Below, one piece after another: positions 38,178 through 47,900 of a DNA stretch of 55,563 bases. The stretch is from assembly GCA_003640385.1 (NCBI GenBank), contig RCAB01000421.1, positions 1-55,563 of the forward strand. The letters are read 5' to 3'. The notes under the pieces were generated by a model. It searched no databases. It saw nothing but the letters and a program-made list of their open reading frames with translations, and was not told where the DNA came from. The position numbers and the translations under genes were made by a program. Numbering within the stretch: position 1 is the first letter of the stretch; every line of letters starts with the position of its first letter. The DNA comes from Setaria digitata. Its lineage: Eukaryota; Nematoda; Chromadorea; Rhabditida; Setariidae.

Positions 38178-38183
38178 ATTAAA
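38178..38183 (+). terminator. Possible vps-50 polyadenylation signal (ATTAAA)
   Basis: The common variant ATTAAA lies 23 bases after the vps-50 stop codon. It is close to the stop but such short 3'UTRs occur in nematodes. A canonical AATAAA is not seen until about 39213, 1 kb further on, so the 3' end is uncertain. Confidence 0.35.
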
Positions 38184-39898
38184 TTTAGGTATTTGATTTA
38201 AATTCGCCGTTGTCAGCTAACATTGTTTTTGAGACTGTTGGGTTGTTTGAATATTTTTCTAGTGATCTGATTTTTTAAAACCCAGTTAGAAACTGCTTGC
38301 CGCTAAAAATCATGATGTTCAGCGAAAAGTCTTCTTAACAGCTAATGTTTAGGAATAGTGGTTTGGTCGTTTAACAGTTTTGTTTTTGGGAAGCCTTTCA
38401 CTTTCAGTCTACCTTGGCAGTAAAAAGAATTTAAACGGCAATATTACGCAAGGTTATATGTCACTTTTCACTGTTTTAATTTTATGCTTGGTTTATATAC
38501 TTGTCATTAGCTGGAGAGGCATGTAAACAGAAGGAAGATTTTCCGACCCCATTTTCTTCTTTTGACTTGATTGTGTTCTTGTCTGGTTCCTGATCATTCT
38601 CGCTATTCCAGCCTCTTTTATGAAGTTGAAGTATGGGAAAGGAGAAATTCCTTTTATTTATGAAATTCGCATAATTAGCATCATTGTGATTATGATAGAG
38701 GATGTTTTTTGCTACGTATTCTCTGCTGTGGGATAAATTACGATTTCGATTTTATGCTGGTTAGTTTCTCGATTAGTATTGTTCGTCGGTTGATTTTTTT
38801 TCCGGGAATTTAGTAAAGATATAAGGAGGTTAAAATAGAAAATACTGGATGAATAATATTTTTTTTTTTTTTTTTTCTACTTGTAGCATCTTTGTAGCAA
38901 GATGAAAAGTTAAATGTGGTCCAAAATGGGAAAATTAAAAATTAGAATAAGCAAAAGAAATGTTAAATTAGATAAGCAAATTAGAACAGAATCTTTGTAA
39001 AGCCTGTCTGTTTTATACTTCAGCTGTTTCACAGCACGATTTCGTTGTTTTCCCTTATTTCATCTTTCTGTACAACATCGATTCGGAGACCAGGAGCTGG
39101 GACATACAAAGTCGGATTTCGCATAAACCATCGTTCAAAACTATTCATTGATTTGTTAGTTTTCATAAACTGCCTTTTTTACTTTTCAATATTGTTTAAT
39201 GTTGTTGTGAAAGAATAAATTGTGCAGATTTGATTGGTTTATTTTAAGTGTGCCATACTGATATTACAGCTAAAAGATTACGAGGAAGATGAAGAATGAA
39301 TGACACGAATATCAGCAAAAGTGGAAAATTTCCCTTTGAAAATCGCATTTGTCAAAAGCAAACATATATTATCAGTTGTTAGTTATTAATGGACATTTCA
39401 CACTTTTTCCCTATCCAATCGGCTATGTTTGTTCATCGTTTCATCTGCAGGAGTTTGTGAATAGAAGGGTGGGAATATATTTTATTTGAAAAATCAGCGG
39501 CATTCTTGAGACGAGAGATTCAGCAGTAAGGATGAGAGCTAGGTGGTCAGGAGAATGAACGAACTACCAGCTTAATGTACACCTACCGGACAAAGGAAAG
39601 GAAGACGTTGGAGTAGCATTCATTGCTCGTTCGTGTCTGGTAAATTTCTTCCCATCTCGCAGATATCCTTCTATAACTATCATGTGCCAGAAGTATCCCA
39701 GTAATATTCCGAATTACCTTCCGGATTTTATCGTCACATTTCAAAATAAATTTTAAACAGCTTATCAGTTACAGTTCGGTGATTGAAGGCGGCAAACATG
39801 TTTGGAATTTACAAGTTGAAAATCTATTGGGATTTTAAGAAGAGATTATTTTGAGAGTGACTGTTTCAGAGAGATCGGTGGTTGTAAAATATGTGTTT

Positions 39899-39948
<50 letters not shown>

Positions 39949-40267
39949 GGATGTCTACTAGTAGAAATATGCGAAACCTCACCCCATCAGCGACTTTGAC
40001 GAATATCTCAATTCCGAGCACTTCCCCTTTCACGTTTTAGTCTAAATGGAGTATTTCCCACGTTGCATTCTACTCTGCCGTCATATTAGGTACGTGGTGA
40101 CACGAAGTGGCATGAAACTTTTGAAATAAATTAGAATGAAATTTGACAAATGAAGACGAATATTGTAGCACAACGCGAAAAGAGCACACAGAATAAGGAG
40201 ATGCTTTATAAATTGTACTCTGCAACAGAGATAGAAAGAGGGGGTGGGGTTGCTGACTTGCACAGAG
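38184..40267. other. Intergenic between vps-50 and the U1 pair
   Basis: About 2.1 kb without recognisable genes. It includes AATAAA near 39213, a poly-T at 38861-38876 and a pure GA microsatellite at 39901-39944. Confidence 0.55.
39901..39944. repeat. (GA)22 microsatellite
   Basis: An uninterrupted GA dinucleotide run of about 44 bases, 320 bases upstream of the first U1 promoter element. Confidence 0.95.
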
Positions 40268-40288
40268 GAACCCACTCGAAGTTTGATG
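40268..40288 (+). promoter_or_regulatory. Proximal sequence element of the variant U1 gene
   Basis: The motif GAACCCACTCGAAGTTTGAT plus G is matched, with two substitutions and one missing base, upstream of the second U1 gene on the opposite strand (41270-41289). In both genes the motif ends 37 bases before the RNA 5' end. Equal spacing at two inverted copies is strong evidence for an snRNA-type PSE, the SNAPc-binding promoter element. Confidence 0.75.
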
Positions 40289-40324
40289 CATAGCGCCCTC
40301 GAATGGATGCCAGCAACAGCTCTT

Positions 40325-40488
40325 AAACTAACCTTGCTGAGAGGCCTCTCGCGATCATGAAGGCGGGACCTCCATGGTGAGGCCCGGTCATTGCACTTCT
40401 TGATCGGGTTGACCCGTGTGGCAATCCCAAGTCGGGATTGGCCAGCAGCTTAATTTTTGCGTTTGGGGAAAGCGTTCGCGCTTCCCTG
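40325..40488 (+). ncRNA. U1 snRNA, variant copy with altered 5'-splice-site recognition sequence
   Basis: The RNA is about 164 nt, the usual U1 length. It has the U1-70K loop-I motif (GATCATGAAG), the U1A loop-II site (ATTGCACTTC), an Sm site (AATTTTTG) and a terminal stem with a TTCG loop (GAAAGCG-TTCG-CGCTTCCC). The 5' end reads AAACTAACCTTG instead of AAACTTACCTGG, changing U1 positions 6 and 11. It would base-pair perfectly with the donor AAG|GTTAGT rather than CAG|GTAAGT. Stem II pairs well (CCCGGTC with GATCGGG) and the promoter element is intact, so it is not an obviously dead pseudogene, although that remains possible. Confidence 0.88.
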
Positions 40489-41070
40489 TGGTTGATTGGA
40501 GTGGCATTTGACTTTTGAGCGGTGTCTGAGGGAGAGTTTTATTATATCAGGGAATGTTATGCAGGAAATGTAACTGAGGTAGACACGTCTGGATAGTTGA
40601 CACGATCAGTGAGTGAGTCTAGAGATTTCCCACTCAGCATAGCAGATGTTCAGCACTGAATCCGTTGGCAAGGCGGGAAGGTCGAGGGCTGACGTGGATT
40701 TCTGAAATCCATAATAACAGCACTCTTGGACACAATTTTTCTAGCCAGAAGATCGCTGTCCTGGAACCGTGCGTGGACAGAGTGCTGTAGGGAACGATGA
40801 GATCGATCCTCAGGAAATGCATATGACACATCACGTTTCGATAGTTGACTATGGTAGAGACGTTAATTATGATAGCCCCACAAATTCTCCCCGTCACTTC
40901 ACTTTTCTTATTAATTCAAAGCAATGGCCGGCTTCCGTAGCACAGTCAACAATAATGAACCTTTGCTAGTGGGTCGCACGTCAATCACGCAAACCATATA
41001 AGTTGGCTTTACTTCACCCATAGTTCTGGGCTTCATGCTTGTGATGTCACTTTTCCACACTCAGTTATAG
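40489..41070. other. Spacer between the convergent U1 genes
   Basis: The 3' ends of the two U1 genes face each other across about 580 bases. The spacer is less AT-rich than the surrounding intergenic DNA. I searched by eye for other snRNAs, tRNAs and box C/D snoRNAs and found nothing convincing. Confidence 0.45.
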
Positions 41071-41233
41071 CGGGGAAGCGCGAACGCTGTCCCCAAACGC
41101 AAAAATTTTGCTGTTGGCTGACCCCAACTCGGGATAGCCACACGGGTCAGCCGGACCAAGAAGTGCAATGGCCAAGCCTCACCATGGAGGTCCCGCCTTC
41201 CTGATCGCGAGATCCTCCCAGCCAGGTAAGTTT
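41071..41233 (-). ncRNA. U1 snRNA, standard 5' end
   Basis: Read on the minus strand, the RNA begins AAACTTACCTGGCTGGGAGG, carrying the canonical ACTTACCTG that pairs with CAG|GTAAGT donors. It has loop I GATCAGGAAGG, the U1A site CATTGCACTTC, the Sm site AATTTTTG and a terminal TTCG hairpin ending in CTTCCCCG. Length is about 163 nt. It is strongly similar to the plus-strand copy at 40325-40488, forming an inverted pair. As part of the U1 snRNP it recognises 5' splice sites. Confidence 0.94.
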
Positions 41234-41269
41234 ATGAGCTACTCTCTTCAGGGATATCATTCTGTGACA

Positions 41270-41289
41270 CATTAAACTTCAAGTGGTTC
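41270..41289 (-). promoter_or_regulatory. Proximal sequence element of the standard U1 gene
   Basis: On the minus strand the motif GAACCACTTGAAGTTTAATG ends 37 bases before the U1 5' end. It matches the element of the other U1 copy in sequence and spacing. Confidence 0.75.
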
Positions 41290-41892
41290 GAAATCAAACT
41301 CTAAAGTGCTTTCAATACAAGAAAAGATGCACGAAAGTGTATGCTAAAGTGAGGGATGCAGACGGCGATACAAACTATCCTTCCTTACATATTCATCAGT
41401 TACAAAGGACAGTATTAATTGATTTTGCTACAGCTATTTCTGATATTGGCGGCTCATTGAATTTCTGAAATGCTTTAAAGAACTTGGAAATTTGCGAGAA
41501 ACTAGCGTCTCGTTACGTTGTTAAATTACCAGTTGTAATTCTGTGCAGTGAGATGCAATTAACGAGTGATAAGTGAAATATTGACAAGTAAGGAATGATA
41601 AGATAATATCATGGAAATTATCCAAATGAATGCATGATTAAAGGAGAATGACAGGAGACATGTATCATTTGAACAGTGATTTTCGCTGTCACGATGTTTT
41701 GTGAAGTACTGTAGATTAGCCATGTTATTGAGTAGAACCAATGAAACAATGCCACCAGTGACATCTAGCCAATTACAGCTCACGTCACCATTGCAACGTT
41801 TCCAAATCTCAATGTTCAGTGGTCCACAGTACACCGTGAAATAACCGGAGATGTGTAGCACCAAGCAAGATGTTTCAGCACATGCGTAATCG

Positions 41893-41954
41893 TGACGTCT
41901 CGGAACGGCCCCTGCAGCAGTGTGCAGGGACGTGACGTACGCTTAAGTACGTCA
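41893..41954. promoter_or_regulatory. Cluster of CRE/ATF-like TGACGT sites with inverted repeats
   Basis: TGACGT occurs at 41893 (TGACGTCT), at 41933 (TGACGTAC) and inverted at 41947-41954 (GTACGTCA). The last two form perfect 8-base inverted arms around GCTTAA. Between them the sequence CCTGCAGCAGTGTGCAGGG (41911-41929) is a small hairpin. TGACGT is the core of CREB/ATF bZIP sites. No nearby transcript is assigned, so the role is unknown. Confidence 0.35.
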
Positions 41955-42102
41955 TATTCGATTTCTCATTTCTGTAGCGATGTAAGTCATACAAAAATGC
42001 TGTGCAGATTTATTAAAAAGCTCATTTTCACTTAATACGTCATTTTCAAACTCGTTTATTAAAGCAATCGTTTTGGTCTTATACAACATACAGCCTACAT
42101 CG

Positions 42103-42244
42103 GTATGTGTATGTATGTGTGTGTGTGTATGTGTGTGTGTGTATGTATGTGTGTGTATGTGTGTGTGTGTGTGTATGTGTGTGTGTGTGTATGTGTGTGT
42201 ATGTGTGTGTGTGTATGTGTGTGTATGTGTGTGTGTGTATGTGT
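42103..42244. repeat. TG / TATG compound microsatellite
   Basis: About 142 bases of TG dinucleotides interrupted by TATG units. It creates spurious cysteine/valine-rich open frames on both strands, which I did not annotate. Confidence 0.95.
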
Positions 42245-43469
42245 CAGGGTGGCATACTTCGTTGTTGCTAGTTGTGACGCTGAATGATCTCGTTTAGAGT
42301 CTGTTCGTATGTTGTTCGTATGTGTTTGAACAGAATTTTGAATTAAATTGGCGTTTGCAAGCATTACTATCACTATCAGTATCTACGGTCTAGGCCACTT
42401 TCGTTGCTGGAGGCCTTAAATATGTCTGAGGCATTTATCTAACCCTATTCTGAGTCATCATTCCTTGGGTCTGTAGCCAGTTTAAGATCTGAAAAACTTA
42501 TCGATTTATCACTTTTGCTTTCATTGGATTAGGATCATTTCATTAGTTTTGTCATTCAAAATGGGAAGTTTTTGTGGATGCTCAAGTTCACATTAATTTA
42601 TTTATATGCTTCTGGCTATCTCTCCATTCACATTTTCTTCATTATGAAGCTCAAAGATTGGGAAAGATAAAAGATACTCAATGAATTCATTATTTTTATG
42701 CTTGCAGATATCTTTTACAGGAACGGAAATGACCTTAAACCATAAGTCATTCATTCGTTTTTCCCCTCTCCTTTAATTAAAAAGATTTATTCAGTGATAA
42801 GAAATTATCAAGTGTCTATGAGATAAGTGTATATTTCGTAAAGTATTTTGATTAGAATTTCAGCAGTATCAAGTTAGATGCATGAAAACCGAAAGGAGCA
42901 AGAGGGAAGACGTAGAAATTGATTGGCCCAGGGGAACAGAGCAACTTTTTTATCCTTCTTTATTGAGCATTCTATTCTATATCTGTAGGCTAGTTTGAAA
43001 GGGAAAGTGTCAAGTAGAATTGTTGTAGACAGCAGAAAACTGAAGTAGCAGTCAAAATGATCCTAAATATCTTATGTTTTCATACTGTAAGATTCGTGTT
43101 TATACTACGATTCCCGTCATTCATGCTGATGTAAATAAGGGTAGACAACATTCTAACTGGTCCTTTCGAAGGACTTCTTTGAATTCTGAAGTTCGTCAAC
43201 TGAAGGTATCTACTGAATGAAAAGAAATGTGTCTTATGTAAACTCTTTGTTAATTAATTAATTAGATAAATTAAGAACGCTTAAAGGATCCAGGAGAACA
43301 GCTGAATTAAGGTTTAATTATCAATTACTTTGACAGTTATTATTTGACTGTGCTAAACTGAATCCTGTATTGTATAACGATTCGTATACACACTGTAAAC
43401 TTAGTCTGCTATGTCATAATGCGAAAAGTAGCTTATATGATATTCTTATTTTTCACCCAATTTAATAAA

Positions 43470-43620
43470 GACAATTCTGTAACAGAATGTCTTTACTAAA
43501 TTAGGGTCAGCAGTTCCTTTTTATTTTTTACGACGAAACACNTCGTATAACAATTCTGTAACAGATTGTCTTTACTAAATTAGGGTCAGCAGTTCCTTTT
43601 TATTTTTTACGACGAAACAC
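43470..43620. repeat. About 72-base direct duplication around a single N (43542)
   Basis: The segment from ACAATTCTGTAACAGA to ACGACGAAACAC occurs at about 43470-43541 and 43549-43620 with one mismatch, with the N and a few unmatched bases between them. It is probably an unmerged contig overlap. Confidence 0.8.
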
Positions 43621-44901
43621 TAACGCCACAATTGAAGTTTGTTTTTCGCCACATGAATTCCACTTTAAAGTTAGAAACTTGTCGAAGCTTTGCTGTGCAT
43701 TACCGTATTTAAGTAGCAAAAGGCATTCCTCTTGAAAGTTGACCATTTGCTATCCTTTCCATTACAATTTTCTCCTTCTTCTGATGACTCAATCCATTTT
43801 TTTTTTTTTTCAATTGTGTATTAAGAAATCACACAAACTGATCGATTGATTCCGTGAAAGTGCAACCACTGCTTGTTTCACAAGATAAGGTGAATCACAA
43901 TTCCCAATTACCTGCGAAAGAAATGCTACTTCCCGAAAAAAAAATTAACATTAGAACAACAGTAAGCAGACTGTGATGAAGGAAGAGAAGAATGAACTAT
44001 TACTTTCCTTTGCTCATTTTCTTCTTGTACAAACTACATCGTCTTACGATTACTCGTTCCTGTTACTTCTGCTGTGAGTGTATCAAAAACGGACCTTTAA
44101 AAAAAAATTCTTATGACGAATTATCTGAACCTTTTATTTCAATTATGCAATTAACTTTAGGTGTCCTGGATTGTTCGAATCTCGAATGTAACAACAACGA
44201 TCAACTTATTTATCCATCCCCTTCTCCATCAATAATTTATGTGGCGACGAAGACGATGTGGAGCATTTGGATTCTCAGTTAGTACTGTTTCTCTTATTTC
44301 GCACAATTAGCTGTCAAAATGGCTAACTTATCCAAGCTGAGAGTTCCTGACCATCCGGGTTATCGCTTAATGTTCAGTCAGATCCATTGTCGCTACCACA
44401 CTAAGCATTAAATAAACCGGACTTGAAAATGACGTGAAATACGTGTGAAGGGAGCGTGACCGACTGAGAGTGATTCCATCCCAATAGTTTGATTTGTAAA
44501 GGAAGAATAAGTTAAGTTGCAATGAATGAACAGTCCCGACAGATCGCGGTACGAACCGTTTTCCAATGAATTTTGTGTTGCGAGATGGCTGTTCTGTGTC
44601 TGTTGCAGCTATACATTTCGGGTGTGACGTGAACTTCCTTTCACTTTCTTCAACTTCTTGCGTGTTGGTTTGATAGGGCAAACACTTACTGGATGGACTG
44701 CCAATTTAAGCATTAGCTTTAGGAATGTCTTGCTCTCTGGATGTTCACTTTCACACTGTAATTACTGTAGCCATCTTATTTGCTGAGTAACGCTATCAGA
44801 CCTTTAACTTACCAGTTAAATGCCCAATAATTAACCTCTCTGGGTGCTTGAATAGACCGGAAATATTATACTTTTATCTGTTCATGAAGTACTTTGGTAT
44901 G

Positions 44902-44914
44902 TTCCATTATAGGT
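44902..44914 (+). promoter_or_regulatory. 3' splice acceptor two bases upstream of the FHIP1 start
   Basis: ATTATAG ends at 44912 and the ATG lies at 44915, leaving a two-base leader. A start codon this close to an acceptor is typical of spliced-leader addition in nematodes. The alternative is an upstream non-coding exon. Confidence 0.5.
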
Positions 44915-47900
44915 ATGCGACGATGGTTTTCCAAGTTGGGTTCAATTTCTTCGGCTAACGCAGTACGAGTTACATCTACCCCGGCTTCTCCCGGATCGAC
45001 ATCTGTGGAGCAACTTCCGGATTCAGCCATTCCTTCACCGCCCGCACCGTTCATCATTTCGAAACCAAATATCCACTGGAACGTCGATTTTGCATCCGAT
45101 CCGTGCTCCTGGGAGAGCTGTTTTGACACACATTGGGAAGCGGCTGAAGAACTGTTGGATGATAAAGAAGAGATTGACTATGAAAAGGTTAATGTGAAAT
45201 ATAATTGATTAATACGACTAGAATTTGTAAATCAGTTTTACTCCTTCCTAATAGCTTTGACTACTGATAACTAATAGTTGTTTCCTCACACTGAATATTT
45301 TTCCTCTTCTTCATTATTATTTTTAAATATTTGCCTGCTCTTTAAACGTAACTGTCCGTAATTTTTTTTAGGTGTTTGCTGTATTTCGGCATCTAAGCTG
45401 TATGGTGCAGTTACTAATGATGGAAGCAAATGCTCAGCCGGAATCCGCTATTGGACCGATACTGGATCGTCATTTCACCCATCAAATTATGGAGCGAATA
45501 GTTGATTGGGCAATTGCAGCACCACATTTTCTGACACCAACATGTCAGGTATGATTGGTCTGCATGTTACTGGTGTCAAAAAATACCTCGGGCTGTTAGG
45601 AGCAAGGAATAGTTTTTGATAAGAGCAATACTAATATTTATTTGTCCCTCGGCTTTTTCATATTTCAATGAGATAATGATCTCATATAATTGCAGGAATT
45701 AAATTTTACTATCTAACATTCTTTCTTTGTTTTGAGATGTTAACTTTCTGGTATAGACCTGTGATTGCTTGTTTCTGTAAATATATTAGTTTGTATTGAT
45801 TTGAGTACATTAATTAATACTGGTTACATTAATGATACACTTATACACTTATTTGTATTAATCACAAATGGATATATTAATTTAAATTCTGCAGGTTAAT
45901 CTGATTCGTCTCTATGAAATCATTGTTGGAGAAAGCCATACACAAAATCACTGCTTGCTAGTACACAAGCCGATGTTGCTTCCACTGCTGAAATTACTCG
46001 GATGGTGTAGAGAGAGTGCCGAAAAAAGGAATTTTAGTCCATCTGATATGGACAGACATTTCGTCTTACTTTTAAATCAGGTAAAAATTTGTTTTTCACG
46101 AACAATCTCGTTAAGTGTATGTTCATTGTATAGGCTTATCTTTCCAACAGTGAAATTTTTATCAGATAATCATGAATCCACTGTGGATGATTAGCAGTAT
46201 TTGTTGATATAAAAAAAATTTTTTGCTGAACATCTTGGAATTGATATAAATGTATCATTCTGTGAATTTTAGAAGGAAGAATGAAATAGTTTTGCGATGG
46301 TAAACACCTGAATATTTTAGATTTGCGCAAAATTGGCGGAAGATGCAACATTATTGCACTTCTTTTTTGACTTTGACAATGACTGTGATGAGCAGTTTTT
46401 GGTATTTAGCCTATTAATCCCTTATCTTTACGATTCTGGTGATGTTGGACAGTTGGCACGCGATGCCTTACTTCTGGTACTTTCTGTTTCACGACGGTTG
46501 AAGCACATTGCTGCATTTATTGCCGTAAAGGTTTGTCCAAACTTTTTTATTTTAATATTAAAATCTCTGAATTTACATGATTAAAGCAAATTGTAGTTGC
46601 TCAGTTAATGAACTTTAAGCACTGCATGGATTAAATTGTATCTTTATCGATTGACGGAGAGGCGGAGAAATATTGAATCAGCAAATGATCCATGTAAAAT
46701 TCGCTTTAATAACCATATAGCTCCGCTGTTTGTAAGATTTTGAATAAAGCTAGAAAAGTAAACTGTTAAATAAGTCCATAATTTCGTTTTATTTCCTTCA
46801 TTCTATGCTGACATCTTATAATTTTTGGGAAAAGACTTGTTCATTTTTTTCTTTTCTTCATTTCTCCTGTCTCACAATGCTTTGGCTCCGCATGAGTTAC
46901 AGTTTGTTTGAAGCTTTCCATTGCAGTCCAACTTTTGTCCGGTGGTTGCAACGGGTCTATCAGGTTGCTTTTCTCAACTGTCACGCTCAGTTGGTTCAAT
47001 GTTATACGTAAGCGATGACTGGCATAAAATAAATGCCGATGACATCGATTCTTATTCCAGTTTATTGGATTTCCATTCTTCCTTAATTTTCTGTAATGCT
47101 GTTGTACAGGTCATTGGTTTTGTTATGTTAAGGAAGATTTATATATTTTCAATTACTTGCTTTAAATGGAGTAAATTTCTATAAAAAAGAGACTATTATT
47201 GTATATTATAAATCTAACCTGGTACTATCATTGGAATGATGTGTTTCCAGGTTGCTCACAACTATGTTGTATCACAGGTTATTACTTACGTTTATCACGG
47301 GTTTTTGCTTCCTGTCGTTCTGCCTTCATTGCTTCAGGTACCACTTTTTTTTATCAAATCATAAATCTGTGGTTAGATTTCTATCTTTGCTTTCAAATTT
47401 AGAAATAAAATGATTATGGAAAGGAATTTGATTCTGTGACACTGCCCTATTCAATATTTTGTTTCGTTGACTTCCAGTTAGTTTAAAGATTTCAAGAATT
47501 TTTTTTTTTTTATTTACAGTAATCAGTAATAATTCTTTAGGGTGGGCAGGATGAGTTGATCTCATCAACAGCCTATTATCATCTTTGCTTGGAAAGTGTT
47601 ACCGAGGCATCGCTTGTACAAACCATAATCAAATTGCTTTTTAATGAAAGCTGTGAAGGTAACAAAAAAGTGCTTGACGTTATCGTAGAAAGGATATCTG
47701 CTGGAAATCGGGTTTATTTTCTCTTCATAAAGTCAATGCTCTATTTAAACAAAAATTCATTTATCTTATATTTTTCTGTAACCTCTTTCTTTCCAATGAT
47801 TCGATGAACTATTTAGCTGAATAAAGAATGTTTGTTCTCTTTAAACTGCAAAATTTTTTAAAATTAAGCAAACTGAGGTACTATTTCTATTTTGCGAATC

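Larger units (their letters stand above)
41290..44913. other. Intergenic between the U1 pair and FHIP1
   Basis: About 3.6 kb with no recognised gene. It contains a group of TGACGT motifs (41893-41954), a TG/TATG microsatellite (42103-42244), an N-joined duplication (43470-43620), and unremarkable open frames at 43992-44282 (plus) and 44367-44681 (minus) that match nothing I recognise. Confidence 0.5.

Noticed and set aside
40489..41070. Possible extra snRNA, tRNA or snoRNA between the U1 genes
   Set aside because: No PSE-like motif at the right spacing, no cloverleaf or B-box, and no paired C and D boxes were found by eye.
42073..42373. Open frames on both strands rich in Cys/Val or His/Thr
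   Set aside because: They are translations of the TG/TATG microsatellite.
43992..44282. 96-codon plus-strand frame with a Cys cluster upstream of FHIP1
   Set aside because: No recognisable domain, and it cannot be joined in phase to the FHIP1 start.
44367..44681. 104-codon minus-strand frame upstream of FHIP1
   Set aside because: No recognisable family and no partner exons.
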